Positions 1-8,975 of a DNA stretch of 61,785 nt are shown here, piece by piece. Each line of letters begins with the position of its first letter. The first letter of the stretch is position 1. Position numbers and translations under genes: made by a program. The notes beneath the pieces are model-generated. The model made no database searches, was not told the DNA's origin, and saw only the letters and a list, made by a program, of their open reading frames with translations. Source of the stretch: Rhizobium aethiopicum (GTDB lineage: Bacteria; Pseudomonadota; Alphaproteobacteria; Rhizobiales; Rhizobiaceae); NCBI RefSeq assembly GCF_900094625.1, contig NZ_FMAJ01000021.1, forward strand, positions 1 through 61,785. The letters are read 5' to 3'.

Positions 1-696
1 CGACAACCTGACGATCGCTTCGATGAGATCGTCGATATAGGTGAAGTCACGGCTCATATTGCCTTCGCCGTAGATCTCGATCGGCTGGCCTTCGAGCATG
101 TTCTTGGTGAATTTGAACAGCGCCATATCGGGCCGGCCCCACGGACCGTAAACGGTGAAGAAGCGAAAGGCCGTCGTCGGGATCTTGTGCAGATGGGAAT
201 AGCTGTGCGCCATCAGTTCCATCGACTTCTTCGTTGCCGCATAGATGGTCAAGGGCTCGTCGGCGCGATCAGTCTCGTGGAAGGGGACGGTCGCGTTTGC
301 GCCATAGATCGACGATGTTGAGGCCAGCATCAGATGGCGGACTTCGACCCGTCGGGCGATTTCCATGATGTTCCAGGAGCCTTCGACATTCGAATGTATA
401 TAGGCTTCGGGATTCTCCAAACTGTAGCGGACCCCGGCTTGTGCCGCGAGGTGGATCAGAATGTCAGGCTTGGCCGCGGAGACTGCCGCCTCCAGTGCCG
501 GGCGGTCCTCAAGCATTGATATGACAGGCCGGAAGGCCGGAAACTGGGAGAGCGCGGCGTGACGCATCTCCTTGAGCTTGACGTTGTAATAGGGAGTGAG
601 GCCATCGAAGCCCGTCACCTCGTGCCCTTCCTGCAGCAGGCGCCTGGCAAGATGAAAACCGATAAAGCCGGCAGTGCCTGTAATGAAGTAGCGCAT
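1..696 (-). CDS. lpsL: UDP-glucuronate epimerase (LpsL-type NAD-dependent epimerase), 3' end outside window
   Basis: Reading the minus strand from the ATG at 696 gives an uninterrupted 232-codon frame that runs off the window edge. The N-terminus carries the Rossmann motif GTAGFIGFHLA of extended short-chain dehydrogenases. An SSIYG segment and a YAATK active-site motif (Tyr and Lys of the SDR triad; YGATK is more usual) follow, then the family segment VYGPWGRPDMA. These match the UDP-glucuronate 4/5-epimerase family, which turns UDP-glucuronic acid into UDP-galacturonic acid or its epimer for LPS and exopolysaccharide. It would use the product of the UDP-glucose dehydrogenase at 9956-11275. 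The exact epimer specificity cannot be read from the sequence, so the lpsL name is by family. The gene is divergent from the next one; 697-909 would hold both promoters. Confidence 0.88.
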   Translation of the reverse strand, partial: MRYFITGTAGFIGFHLARRLLQEGHEVTGFDGLTPYYNVKLKEMRHAALSQFPAFRPVISMLEDRPALEAAVSAAKPDILIHLAAQAGVRYSLENPEAYIHSNVEGSWNIMEIARRVEVRHLMLASTSSIYGANATVPFHETDRADEPLTIYAATKKSMELMAHSYSHLHKIPTTAFRFFTVYGPWGRPDMALFKFTKNMLEGQPIEIYGEGNMSRDFTYIDDLIEAIVRLS

Positions 697-909
697 TCCC
701 ACCTTTTCTCGGCTCCCTCCCGACGGCAAAAAGCCGATTCCGTATCAAGTGGTCCCACTTACAGGATAAAAAGAGGGCGAGTCGATAGGTTTTGACAGAT
801 AAGGTCTGAGCGCTGCCGCTGCCGTTTGTTTTCAACGTCATGTTGCGTTGCACCATGAGGATCGTCATGTTATGGCCGGCTCGTCGTCTGCGATCGGAAC
901 CAAGGATCG

Positions 910-1866
910 ATGAGAAACATAATTTATTGGGTTCTCTCGGCGTTTCTGACCTTGGCCATCGCGATCGTGTCGCTGCGCTATGTCACGAACTTCTGGCTGC
1001 TATCCTTCATCTACAGCTTTCAGATCCACCTCGGCGCTGCATTCGTCGCCGCCAGCCTCGTTATCCTGGCCGTCAGAAGACATGTTTACGGCTTTGCCCT
1101 TCTGCTCGCCGCGCTGCTTCTCACCGCGCACGGCATTGTCATGCTGAAGGAATTTGGCGAGGATAGCAGGGAGACGGGAACGGCGCCGCTTTTCCGTCTG
1201 ATGTCGTTCAACGTCGCGATCGACAACTGGAAAAATTCGACCGCCATCGCCGACATGGTGATCGCTTCGAATGCCGATGTCGTGAATCTGATGGAAGCCA
1301 AGCCGCTGACATTCCATCTGCAGCGATTGTTCAAGGTCTATCCCTACCACATCGGCTGTGACCACGGCAAAGACAGCTGCGATACGCTGGTGCTGTCAAA
1401 ACGCCCCTTCGTGACCCGGCAGGTCGCGAGCATTGGCAGCTTGAGAAAAGACAGGCTGGTCGCAGCGGGAGTCGCTTTCGGCGGGCAAACCGTCAATTTC
1501 GTATCAGCGCACCTGACCAAACCCTATTACGACGATTACCAGGCCGAAGAATTGGAGGATCTCGACAAGGCGCTTGACTCGCTCTCTGGGCCTCTGGTGC
1601 TGTCCGGCGATTTCAATTCGTCATCGATTGCCCCCGCCATTCAGGCATTCCTGCGCAGGCAGAAGCTGAAGACTGTGGCGCCGGAACCGACGACATGGCC
1701 GATCGCCTTCGGCCGGTTCGGGATCGCCATCGATCACATATTCGCACGCGCTCCGCTTCATCTGACGTCGCTGAAGCGTCTCGACGACAATCTCGGCTCC
1801 AACCATTCAGGCCTGATCGCCGAATTCGTTCTGGATAGCGATGGCGGAACTGCGCCGGCACGATAA
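910..1866 (+). CDS. Membrane-anchored endonuclease/exonuclease/phosphatase-family protein
   Basis: 318 residues. The first ~95 residues hold about three hydrophobic segments, followed by a soluble EEP (DNase I-like) domain from about residue 100. Visible EEP marks are MSFNV at the domain start, NLMEAKP (metal-binding Glu), VSAHL, LSGDFNS (catalytic Asp and Asn), AIDHIF and a terminal SNHSGL (catalytic His). This architecture is common in alphaproteobacteria, where such proteins are thought to act on phosphodiesters outside the cytoplasmic face; the substrate is unknown. The ATG at 910 follows AAGGATCG. The gene stands alone, divergent from the epimerase and convergent with the small gene at 1888-2193. 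Confidence 0.85.
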   Translation: MRNIIYWVLSAFLTLAIAIVSLRYVTNFWLLSFIYSFQIHLGAAFVAASLVILAVRRHVYGFALLLAALLLTAHGIVMLKEFGEDSRETGTAPLFRLMSFNVAIDNWKNSTAIADMVIASNADVVNLMEAKPLTFHLQRLFKVYPYHIGCDHGKDSCDTLVLSKRPFVTRQVASIGSLRKDRLVAAGVAFGGQTVNFVSAHLTKPYYDDYQAEELEDLDKALDSLSGPLVLSGDFNSSSIAPAIQAFLRRQKLKTVAPEPTTWPIAFGRFGIAIDHIFARAPLHLTSLKRLDDNLGSNHSGLIAEFVLDSDGGTAPAR

Positions 1867-1887
1867 CCGCTGACGACCCGGTCGAAA

Positions 1888-2193
1888 TCAGAATCTGGTT
1901 CGCCCGCCCTTCCGGTCGATCATCTGAAAATTCTTGCCGTCGGTCTTCACGCTGACGCAATCGGTCGACTTGTCGGGAAACCGGACGCACACCTGACCAT
2001 TCTCGATCTTGTAGCCATTCTCGTTGCCCTCGCGATACTCGTAGCCATTGCTGGCTTCTTTCAGCTCCGAGGTGCCGGGCAGATGCTGGCGAATTTCCGC
2101 TTCGCTTGCGGCTCGCATGTTCGCCGTTTGGGCATAGGCCATTGCCGGTAGCACGATTGAAAGAAATCCGGCGAGGGCGGGCAGGGTACGCAT
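1888..2193 (-). CDS. Small secreted protein of unknown function
   Basis: 101 residues with a clear Sec signal peptide: basic start, hydrophobic core, and an AYAQ cleavage region near residue 22. The mature part is about 79 residues, polar and charged, with two Cys (VCVRF and TDCVS) about 10 residues apart that could form one disulfide in the periplasm. A repeated N-G-Y-x-I/Y-E/N pattern (SNGYEYREGNENGYKIENG) suggests beta strands. Small periplasmic proteins of this sort are frequent in Rhizobium. I do not recognise a function. It is convergent with the EEP gene (22 bp gap) and lies downstream of manC by 129 bp on the other side. Confidence 0.7.
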   Translation of the reverse strand: MRTLPALAGFLSIVLPAMAYAQTANMRAASEAEIRQHLPGTSELKEASNGYEYREGNENGYKIENGQVCVRFPDKSTDCVSVKTDGKNFQMIDRKGGRTRF

Positions 2194-2322
2194 CAGAAGA
2201 CATCTCCTGTCAGGTCTGTCGGCACATTCATTCTACGTGAATGCCGGGAGGGAATTCAACAGGGACGTTGGTCATACGGAAGCGCTGGCGGAGCTGGTCC
2301 GCCGGCCGTTCCGGCGCCTGCT

Positions 2323-3750
2323 TTAGGTTCTTCCGAATTCGTCGACGATGCGAATGATATCGTCCTCGCCGAGATAGGAGCCTGTCTGGACTTCGATGAG
2401 CTCGAGGACGATTTTGCCGGGGTTGGCGAGGCGATGAACTTCGCCTAGCGGGATATAGACGCTTTCGTTCTCGCGCAACATCTGCACCTTGTCGCCAATC
2501 GTTACCTCAGCCGTTCCCTTGACGACGACCCAGTGCTCGGAGCGATGGTGGTGTTTCTGCAGTGAAAGTTTCTTGCCCGGCGTGACGAAAATCCGCTTCA
2601 CCTGGAAGCGATCGCCGTTGAAGATGGAGGTGTAGCCGCCCCACGGTCGGTAAGAGGTCGGATGGGTTTCGGTGAATTTTGCCGTCGCCGAGGAGGAGGC
2701 CAGCATCTTGACCAATTGCCCGACATTCTGGCTGTCCTTGAGCGGTCCGACATAAACGGCGTCCTCGCTCGCGATGACGGCGACATCCTCCATGCCTTGG
2801 ACGGCAAGGTGCACGCCATGGGTCATGACGAGGGAGTTGCGGGTATTGACGACAGTCGTGTTGGCAGCGGCGACATTGCCGTTATCGTCGCGTTTGCCGG
2901 ATTTCCATACAGCATCCCAGCTTCCCATGTCCGACCAGCGGAATGGCGAGGGGACGACTGCCGCCTTCGAAGTCTTTTCCATGATCGCATAATCGATCGA
3001 TATATCGGGGCTCTTGGCGAAATGGTCAGCGTCGAGGCGGGTAAAATCGAGGTCGCGGCTTGCCTTTGAAACAGCCTTGCTTGCAGCCTTCAGCACCTCG
3101 GGCGCATATTCCTGCAACTCGGCAAGAAGTTCGTTGACCGGGAACATGAAGATGCCCGAGTTCCAGTAGAAGCCGCCCTCGGCGAGCATCCGCTGGGCTT
3201 CCTCCAATGCCGGCTTCTCGACGAAGCGACTCACCTTGTGAGCACCGTTTTCGAGTGCATCGCCGATTTCTATGTAGCCATAACCTGTCGCCGGCTCGAT
3301 CGGGTTGATGCCGAAGGTGACGAGGCTGCCGCCAGCAGCGGCCTTGCGGGCGATGCCGATGCAGTCGAAATAGCTGTTGTCGGCGAGGATCTCGTGGTCC
3401 GAGGCGAGCATTTGGATGATGGTGTCCTTGCCGAAGAGGTCCGCGGCAAGTGTTGCGGCGGCAGCGACCGCCGCGGCCGTATTGCGTGCGACCGGTTCGA
3501 GCAAGACAGCGGCGAGCGGGATGGCGAGCTCGCGCGCCTGCTCGGCGACCAGAAAGCGGAACTCCTCGTTGGTGACGACGATCGGGGCCTCATAGAGACC
3601 GGAATCGGAAACACGTTCGAGCGTTGCCTGAAACAGCGTCTTGTCGCCCACGAACTGGATGAATTGTTTCGGGGCGGTGGCACGGGAAAGCGGCCAGAGC
3701 CGCGTGCCTTTGCCGCCGGCCATGATCACGGGAACGATTTTCTGCGTCAT
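2323..3750 (-). CDS. manC: Mannose-1-phosphate guanylyltransferase / mannose-6-phosphate isomerase
   Basis: 475 residues, the usual length of the bifunctional type II enzyme. The N-terminal nucleotidyltransferase domain shows MAGGKGTRLWPLSR followed by PKQF (pyrophosphorylase signature) and FVEKP (sugar-binding). The C-terminal cupin domain shows LQKHHHRSEHWVVV with the metal-binding His residues of the type II phosphomannose isomerase. It makes GDP-mannose from mannose-1-phosphate and fructose-6-phosphate, feeding exopolysaccharide and LPS. In rhizobia this gene is also called noeJ or cpsB. The phosphomannomutase gene lies 39 bp upstream on the same strand, so the two form a GDP-mannose operon. 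Confidence 0.95.
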   Translation of the reverse strand: MTQKIVPVIMAGGKGTRLWPLSRATAPKQFIQFVGDKTLFQATLERVSDSGLYEAPIVVTNEEFRFLVAEQARELAIPLAAVLLEPVARNTAAAVAAAATLAADLFGKDTIIQMLASDHEILADNSYFDCIGIARKAAAGGSLVTFGINPIEPATGYGYIEIGDALENGAHKVSRFVEKPALEEAQRMLAEGGFYWNSGIFMFPVNELLAELQEYAPEVLKAASKAVSKASRDLDFTRLDADHFAKSPDISIDYAIMEKTSKAAVVPSPFRWSDMGSWDAVWKSGKRDDNGNVAAANTTVVNTRNSLVMTHGVHLAVQGMEDVAVIASEDAVYVGPLKDSQNVGQLVKMLASSSATAKFTETHPTSYRPWGGYTSIFNGDRFQVKRIFVTPGKKLSLQKHHHRSEHWVVVKGTAEVTIGDKVQMLRENESVYIPLGEVHRLANPGKIVLELIEVQTGSYLGEDDIIRIVDEFGRT

Positions 3751-3789
3751 AGGCGGGTTCCTTGAAATAAACGGCTCATTCGTTGCATG

Positions 3790-5214
3790 TTAGCGGGCGG
3801 CTGCCCACCCCCTTATTCTGTCGAGCCCGGCGTGCAGCAGGTCGAGGGCTGCGGATTCGCTCCCGGCTTCCACGTAACAGCGCATCTCCGGCGCATTGCC
3901 GGATGGGCGGAAATGGATGATTCGGCCATCCCTCAGCGTCACCCGAAGCCCATCGATATCGGATATCGTCGCTACCGCGCCAATGGGCTGCAGGAAAGAG
4001 GCGAGATTTTCATCCGAGCCACGCAGATATTCCATCAGCGCGGCGCTCGTCTCCACCGGGAAATTCTCCAGGCGATCGGCGGCGGCGAAGGGCAGCTCAT
4101 AGGAGGCGGCAATGGCAGAGAGCGGCTGTCGGCGAGCGGCCGCGAGCGACAGGATCGCGAGCATGGGAATAAAACAATCACGCGTCGGCAGGGCGCGCAG
4201 GTTCTGCCCATCGATATGGAAAGTGGTAGCGGTCAGCAAGCCGCCATTGGCTTCAAAGCCCATGACGCGATCGTCACCGGCCGCCACGGCCTCTTCCATG
4301 CCTGATATGACGAAGGGAGAGCCGACACGGGTGCGCTTGACGGCGAAGGAGCCTGCGGCCTCGATGCCGGAATTGGAGGTGACGGGTGTCACCACTGTGC
4401 GGGCTCCCAAGAAATTGGCTGCCACGAGGCCGAGAAGGTCGCCGCGCAACGGCATACCGGTTTCATCCGCGACAAGCGGGCGGTCGCCGTCGCCATCGGT
4501 CGAAACGATCGCGTCGAGTTTGTGCTTGGATACCCAGCGTCTCATCAGCGTGATCGTCTCGCCGGACACGGCTTCGGTGTCGACAGGAATGAAACTTTCC
4601 GACCGGCCGAGAGCGATGATCTCGGCACCGTAATGGGTGAGAACGTCAACCATCAGGTCGCGGGCGACGGTGCTGTGCTGGTAGACGCCGATCTTCAAGC
4701 CGGACAGCGCGCCTTGTGGAAGCAGGCCGGCATTACGATCGAAAAAGAGCTGCCGGCAGATTGCCTCATGCTCCTCCATCTTGGCCGGCGCCTCGATGGG
4801 CGCTTCGCCGCTTCGCTCGATCTCGGCTGCCTCTGCAGTAATCGCTGCCTCGTCCGATTTATCGATTTCACCGTCCGGGCGATAGAATTTGATGCCGTTG
4901 CGGTCCGCAGGAATGTGCGAGCCGGTGACCATCAGGCACGCTGCCTTGCGTTCGAGGCCATAAAGAGCAAGGGCCGGAGTGGGCACATTGCCGCAATCGA
5001 AGATCCGGAAGCCGAGCGCCGTCAGCGCACCGGCACAATTTGCCGAGATTTCAGGGCTTGAATCGCGAAAGTCGCGTCCGATCAGGATAACGTCGCCGCT
5101 CTGCGCCTTGCCGCTCTGCAGCAGATATTTGCCGAATGCGGTGGCGTAGAGGGCGGAGGCGCGCCCCTTGAGATCGACTGAAAGTCCGCGAAGGCCGCTC
5201 GTGCCAAATTTCAT
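3790..5214 (-). CDS. manB: Phosphomannomutase / phosphoglucomutase family enzyme
   Basis: 474 residues from the ATG at 5214, chosen because the family N-terminus (KFGTSGLRG) begins there; the frame stays open upstream to 5379 but that extension has no family features. The phosphoserine loop is MVTGSHIP, which has His in place of the second Asn or Ser found in many relatives. The metal-binding loop is STDGDGDRP, the sugar-binding loop is FEANGG, and the phosphate-binding C-terminal motif is RPSGNAPEMR. It interconverts mannose-6-phosphate and mannose-1-phosphate, supplying the ManC enzyme just downstream (39 bp). In R. etli-like genomes it is called noeK. Divergent from ung; 5215-5446 holds the promoters. 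Confidence 0.92.
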   Translation of the reverse strand: MKFGTSGLRGLSVDLKGRASALYATAFGKYLLQSGKAQSGDVILIGRDFRDSSPEISANCAGALTALGFRIFDCGNVPTPALALYGLERKAACLMVTGSHIPADRNGIKFYRPDGEIDKSDEAAITAEAAEIERSGEAPIEAPAKMEEHEAICRQLFFDRNAGLLPQGALSGLKIGVYQHSTVARDLMVDVLTHYGAEIIALGRSESFIPVDTEAVSGETITLMRRWVSKHKLDAIVSTDGDGDRPLVADETGMPLRGDLLGLVAANFLGARTVVTPVTSNSGIEAAGSFAVKRTRVGSPFVISGMEEAVAAGDDRVMGFEANGGLLTATTFHIDGQNLRALPTRDCFIPMLAILSLAAARRQPLSAIAASYELPFAAADRLENFPVETSAALMEYLRGSDENLASFLQPIGAVATISDIDGLRVTLRDGRIIHFRPSGNAPEMRCYVEAGSESAALDLLHAGLDRIRGWAAAR

Positions 5215-5446
5215 GTGAAGACATGCCCCCGATTGCCACCATAAGGTTCTACTCACCCCGCCACTCGGCGTAAATACCGAAGCGGCCATATAGTAAACAC
5301 GGACGATGACGTCTCGAACAAGCTCTGCTGCTTGCTGCGAGGTCTCGATGGGTCGAGCCGCGGCGAGACCAACAGGCATTGCGACGCCAGCCTATTTTGT
5401 TAGAACCGTGTGTCCATTGTTTCGTCTTATGCTGAAGGGTTTTCTG

Positions 5447-6148
5447 ATGAGCGATACATCCGTCAGTCTCGATGAGAGCTGGAAGGCCGCGCTGGCGGGG
5501 GAGTTTTCAAGTCCCTATATGCAACAGCTCAAATCCTTCCTCGTCGCTCAAAAGCAGGTCGGCAAGCGGATCTTTCCGAAGGGGAGCGAATATTTCCGCG
5601 CTCTTGATCTGACGCCGATCGCCAACGTCAAGGCCGTCATCCTCGGCCAGGATCCCTATCACGGGCTTGGGCAGGCACATGGATTATGCTTCAGTGTCCG
5701 GCCCGGCGTGCGCGTACCGCCCTCACTGGTCAATATCTACAAGGAGATGGAGACGGATCTCGGCATAACACCGGCGCGCCACGGTTTTCTCGAACATTGG
5801 GCAAGGCAGGGCGTGCTCCTGTTGAACAGCGTGCTGACTGTCGAAGAAGGGCAGGCGGCCGCCCATCAGGGGAAGGGGTGGGAGCGTTTCACCGATGCGG
5901 TTATCCGCAAGGTCAATGACGAATGCGAATCCGTCGTCTTCATGCTCTGGGGTTCCTATGCCCAGCGCAAGGCCGGCTTTGTCGATCCAGCGCGGCATCT
6001 GGTTCTCAGGGCGCCGCATCCCTCGCCGCTTTCGGCCCATAACGGCTTCTTTGGCTGCAAGCATTTTTCCAGGGCGAATGCTTTCCTCCAGTCCCGCGGG
6101 CGAGCGCCGATCGACTGGCAATTGCCGGCAGATCCTCACGGCGCCTGA
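5447..6148 (+). CDS. ung: Uracil-DNA glycosylase
   Basis: 233 residues from the ATG at 5447, preceded by GAAGGG; an earlier in-frame start at 5306 would add 47 unrelated residues. Family 1 UDG motifs are all present: water-activating loop GQDPYHGLGQAHG (catalytic Asp), the LLNSVLTVEEG motif, and the minor-groove intercalation loop HPSPLSAHNGFFG. It removes uracil from DNA in base-excision repair. Housekeeping gene, not related to the surrounding polysaccharide genes. Length and motifs fit a functional enzyme. Confidence 0.97.
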   Translation: MSDTSVSLDESWKAALAGEFSSPYMQQLKSFLVAQKQVGKRIFPKGSEYFRALDLTPIANVKAVILGQDPYHGLGQAHGLCFSVRPGVRVPPSLVNIYKEMETDLGITPARHGFLEHWARQGVLLLNSVLTVEEGQAAAHQGKGWERFTDAVIRKVNDECESVVFMLWGSYAQRKAGFVDPARHLVLRAPHPSPLSAHNGFFGCKHFSRANAFLQSRGRAPIDWQLPADPHGA

Positions 6149-6283
6149 GGTGAACATGAATTGATCTTCGTTCACTAAAAGGAGACAATGCGTTTTGGTC
6201 TAGAGGTCTATTCCGGAGGCTGGGCCAGGCGCATCTATGATCCATCACAAGCCCGCGAACGGCGGGCGAGAAAGGGGTCTCAC

Positions 6284-7216
6284 ATGCTCGATCAGATCAA
6301 GGGTCTACACCACGTCACGTCGATGGCGGAGGATGCCCGCACCAACAATCAGTTTTTCACCCATGCGCTCGGCCTGCGTCGCGTCAAGAAGACTGTCAAT
6401 TTTGATGCGCCAGACGTCTATCACCTCTACTACGGTGATGAGACCGGGGCACCCGGCACGATCATGACCTATTTCCCGTTCCCGAAGATGGCGCAGGGCC
6501 GTCCCGGCACCGGTGAGGTAGGCACGACCGCATTTTCCGTCCCGCATGGCTCACTCAGCTTCTGGAGCGACCGCTTCGCCACGCTCGGTGTCGGCGGACT
6601 GAAAGCCGAGGAAAGCTTCGGCGAAAAGCGTCTGAACTTCTCCGGCCCGGATGGGGACGGCTTTGCGCTCGTGGAAGTCAAGGACGATGGACGCCAGCCG
6701 TGGACGCATGGCGGCATCAGCGAGGATCACGCTATTCGCGGCTTCCACTCCGTTGCCATGCGGCTGAGGGATGAAGGTGCCACGGCCGAACTGCTGAAGT
6801 TCATGGGCTACGACGTCGCCGAGGAACGGGACGGGGTCAAACGGCTTGTCAGACCGGACGGCAACGGCGCGCATCTCATCGACCTCGAAACCATGCCGAA
6901 CATTGCCCGCTCGCTTCCCGGCGCCGGCTCCGTCCACCATGTCGCCTTTGCCGTCGAAAACCGCGAAAAGCAGCTCGAAGTGCGCAAGGCGCTGATGGAC
7001 ACAGGCTATCAGGTGACGCCGGTGATCGACCGAGATTATTTCTGGGCGATCTATTTCCGCACGCCGGGGGGTGTCTTGTTCGAGGTCGCGACCAATGAGC
7101 CCGGCTTCGACCGCGATGAAGACACGGCCCATCTTGGCGAAGCGCTGAAACTTCCGCCGCAGCACTCTCACCTTCGCGCCTTGCTCGAGCAGCATCTGCA
7201 GCCGCTCGAAGCTTAG
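6284..7216 (+). CDS. Ring-cleaving dioxygenase-like VOC (glyoxalase fold) protein, MhqO-like
   Basis: 310 residues from the ATG at 6284 (preceded by AAAGGGG); the frame is open from 6188 but the family N-terminus KGLHHVTSMAED starts here. It has tandem vicinal-oxygen-chelate modules with metal-ligand type segments HHVTSM, RGFHSVAM, VHHVAFAV and a terminal FEVATNEPGF. This arrangement matches the MhqO/LinE-like group of hydroquinone-type ring-cleaving dioxygenases. Its stop is 10 bp from the start of a carboxylesterase gene, and that pair (MhqO plus MhqD) is the arrangement known from quinone and electrophile resistance in Bacillus. A detoxification role here is inferred. Confidence 0.85.
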   Translation: MLDQIKGLHHVTSMAEDARTNNQFFTHALGLRRVKKTVNFDAPDVYHLYYGDETGAPGTIMTYFPFPKMAQGRPGTGEVGTTAFSVPHGSLSFWSDRFATLGVGGLKAEESFGEKRLNFSGPDGDGFALVEVKDDGRQPWTHGGISEDHAIRGFHSVAMRLRDEGATAELLKFMGYDVAEERDGVKRLVRPDGNGAHLIDLETMPNIARSLPGAGSVHHVAFAVENREKQLEVRKALMDTGYQVTPVIDRDYFWAIYFRTPGGVLFEVATNEPGFDRDEDTAHLGEALKLPPQHSHLRALLEQHLQPLEA

Positions 7217-7226
7217 GGAGGACGAT

Positions 7227-7832
7227 ATGCTCGAAATGGGATATGTGCACCGACTGCATGCCGGCGCACCTGACAAACCTGTTCTGCTCGTGCTGCACGG
7301 TACTGGCGGCGATGAAAACCAGTTCTTCGATTTCGGCCGTCGGCTGCTGCCCGAAGCAACGATTCTTTCGCCGCGCGGCGACGTTTCCGAACATGGCGCC
7401 GCCCGATTTTTCCGTCGCACCGGGGAAGGGGTCTACGACATGTGCGACCTGTCGCGGGCGACGGAGAAGATGGCGGCCTACGTCCAGTCTTTTGCCGACG
7501 AATACCAGGCTTCGCAAATTCTCGGCCTGGGTTTCTCGAACGGCGCAAATATCCTTGCCAATGTGCTCATCGAAAAGGGTGTCTTCGACGCCGCGGTTTT
7601 GATGCATCCGCTCATTCCGTTTCAGCCCGAAGCCCATTCGTCGCTAGCGGGAAGAAAGGTGCTGGTTACGGCCGGACGGCGGGATCCGATCGCTCCGGTC
7701 GCTATGACCGAGGCGCTCTCTGCGCACCTGGAGGGCCGCGGCGCGGAGGTCAGGACGGTCTGGCATCCCGGCGGCCACGAGATCGCCCCGCTTGAGATCG
7801 ATGCGGTTCGCGAGCTCCTCGGCAATTATTGA
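7227..7832 (+). CDS. Alpha/beta hydrolase (phospholipase/carboxylesterase, MhqD-like)
   Basis: 201 residues, a typical length for the carboxylesterase/phospholipase family. The oxyanion region is LVLHGTGGDE, the nucleophile elbow is GFSNGAN (Ser), the acid is the Asp in AGRRDP and the catalytic His is in HPGGHEI. It is co-transcribed with the VOC dioxygenase gene upstream (10 bp gap, AGGGAGG before the ATG), consistent with an MhqO/MhqD-type pair acting on aromatic or quinone electrophiles. A stem-loop at 7862-7887 follows the stop codon. Confidence 0.85.
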   Translation: MLEMGYVHRLHAGAPDKPVLLVLHGTGGDENQFFDFGRRLLPEATILSPRGDVSEHGAARFFRRTGEGVYDMCDLSRATEKMAAYVQSFADEYQASQILGLGFSNGANILANVLIEKGVFDAAVLMHPLIPFQPEAHSSLAGRKVLVTAGRRDPIAPVAMTEALSAHLEGRGAEVRTVWHPGGHEIAPLEIDAVRELLGNY

Positions 7833-7861
7833 CGCGTGCGGGGCGATGGCCAAGACGTTGA

Positions 7862-7887
7862 GCGGGACCGGTCAACACCGGTCCCGC
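7862..7887 (+). terminator. Strong stem-loop after the MhqD-like gene
   Basis: A perfect 11-bp stem (GCGGGACCGGT / ACCGGTCCCGC) closes a 4-nt loop 30 bp after the stop codon of the carboxylesterase gene. No T-run follows on the plus strand, so termination may be partly factor-dependent. Confidence 0.55.
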
Positions 7888-8015
7888 CCCATTGCTGGAA
7901 CGACGATTAAATCGCCGTTGATTGGCTAGATATCCAAGAGGTCTCGGTTCTTCAGAGACGTTCGCACTTAATTCCGATGTGCGGTCGTCAGACCGCCGGA
8001 CAGCCTGCGCGGCAG

Positions 8016-8219
8016 CTATGGGCGAAGAGGATATTTGCCCCTTATTGCCTTCATATAAAAATTCCCCGGTGATTCCGCCATCGTCAAACCGACGACGACC
8101 CCTTTGGGGACACCTTCATATTCTCGCCTCTGACCGTTCGTCAGATAGACCCGTAGATGCCGGCTGTCTTCGTCGTAGCTGATCGCCTCGATAAGTTTCG
8201 AATCAACCGCAGTTTCCAC
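8016..8219 (-). CDS. KTSC domain protein
   Basis: 67 residues from a GTG at 8219. The whole protein matches the small KTSC domain: an initial V-D-S-K segment, AISYDEDSRHLRV (the I-x-Y-D-x-x-x-x-x-L pattern), GVPKGV in the centre and the ending FYMKAIRGKYP. The domain occurs alone or fused to lysyl-tRNA synthetase and other proteins; its biochemical role is not known. It stands alone, convergent with the MhqD-like gene. Confidence 0.75.
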   Translation of the reverse strand: METAVDSKLIEAISYDEDSRHLRVYLTNGQRREYEGVPKGVVVGLTMAESPGNFYMKAIRGKYPLRP

Positions 8220-8667
8220 TTTGCACCCCGCAATTTCTGGATCTGAGATTCTTGATCAAGAATGGTCATTCACGCTCGCAACGCGCCATCTTTAAGTGGC
8301 GTCGCAAGCCCGTCAAGCATGATCTGCTTTAACGTTCATTTTTTCCTGGGGCCTCTCGCTTTAGTTGATTTATACAGCTTTTTCGGAGCTTTCACCTGTG
8401 GAAAGTCTAAGGTCTTCAGTTCTTCCAGGCGGGGCAATAATGGGTGATGCAGCTAAGGAAGAGAGAATTGCAACAATAAACGCAGGCTTAACCGGAGATT
8501 AACCACTTTTCATTAGGATACAGCTTTAATATTCATCGCGCTAACTCCTCAACTATGGATAAGTATGAAGCGCCGTCCGTTGCGATGGGCAATATTGTCT
8601 TTGCCGAGGTGCTGCTTTATTCGCGCATCGCCCTTCAGTGGCTCCATTTTGGACCGTTCTGGCGCTT
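8220..8667. other. Intergenic region, no gene seen
   Basis: About 450 bp upstream of the KTSC gene and before the TolC-type remnant. It is more AT-rich than the neighbours, with several T-rich stretches around 8330-8380. Short open frames here lack family features. It should contain the KTSC promoter on the minus strand, but no convincing -35/-10 pair was identified. Confidence 0.4.
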
Positions 8668-8860
8668 CGCGCCCTGGTGAACACCGCGAAGGAGGCTCTT
8701 GCGCTTTCGATCAGGAGCTACAAGGATGGACAATCCTCATTGCTTGATGTGTTGAACCCACAGCGTTCGGTCCGCCACCGCCAAGGTGAGCCTGGCGCAG
8801 GCGGTTCAGCAAACGGCGAAGGAATATGTCGTTCTGAATGTGGCAATAGGTTTCGGCTAG
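8668..8860 (+). pseudogene. Remnant of a TolC/NodT-type outer-membrane efflux protein
   Basis: In one frame, from about 8668, the sequence reads RALVNTAKEALALSIRSY and then GQSSLLDVLNPQRSV. This corresponds to the C-terminal repeat region of RND-type outer-membrane factors (consensus A-L-x-x-x-x-Y-x-x-G-x-x-x-x-L-D-V-L-x-x-Q-R-S-L). At about 8770 the homology moves by one base into another frame, reading SATAKVSLAQAVQQTAKEY and VVLNVAIGFG before TAG at 8858. That is the family's usual ending (A-L-x-K-A-L-G-G-G). The gene is therefore 5'-truncated and frameshifted. No partner RND or membrane-fusion genes are nearby. Confidence 0.65.
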
Positions 8861-8975
8861 GATGTCGACGCCGCGATCAGGCCAACTTCTTATGGACAGT
8901 GAGCTTCGCGCCGTTGCAGCGATGGATGAGAAATGGGTCAACCCGCCACTCGGTCGGGTCTCATAAATGGGTTAA

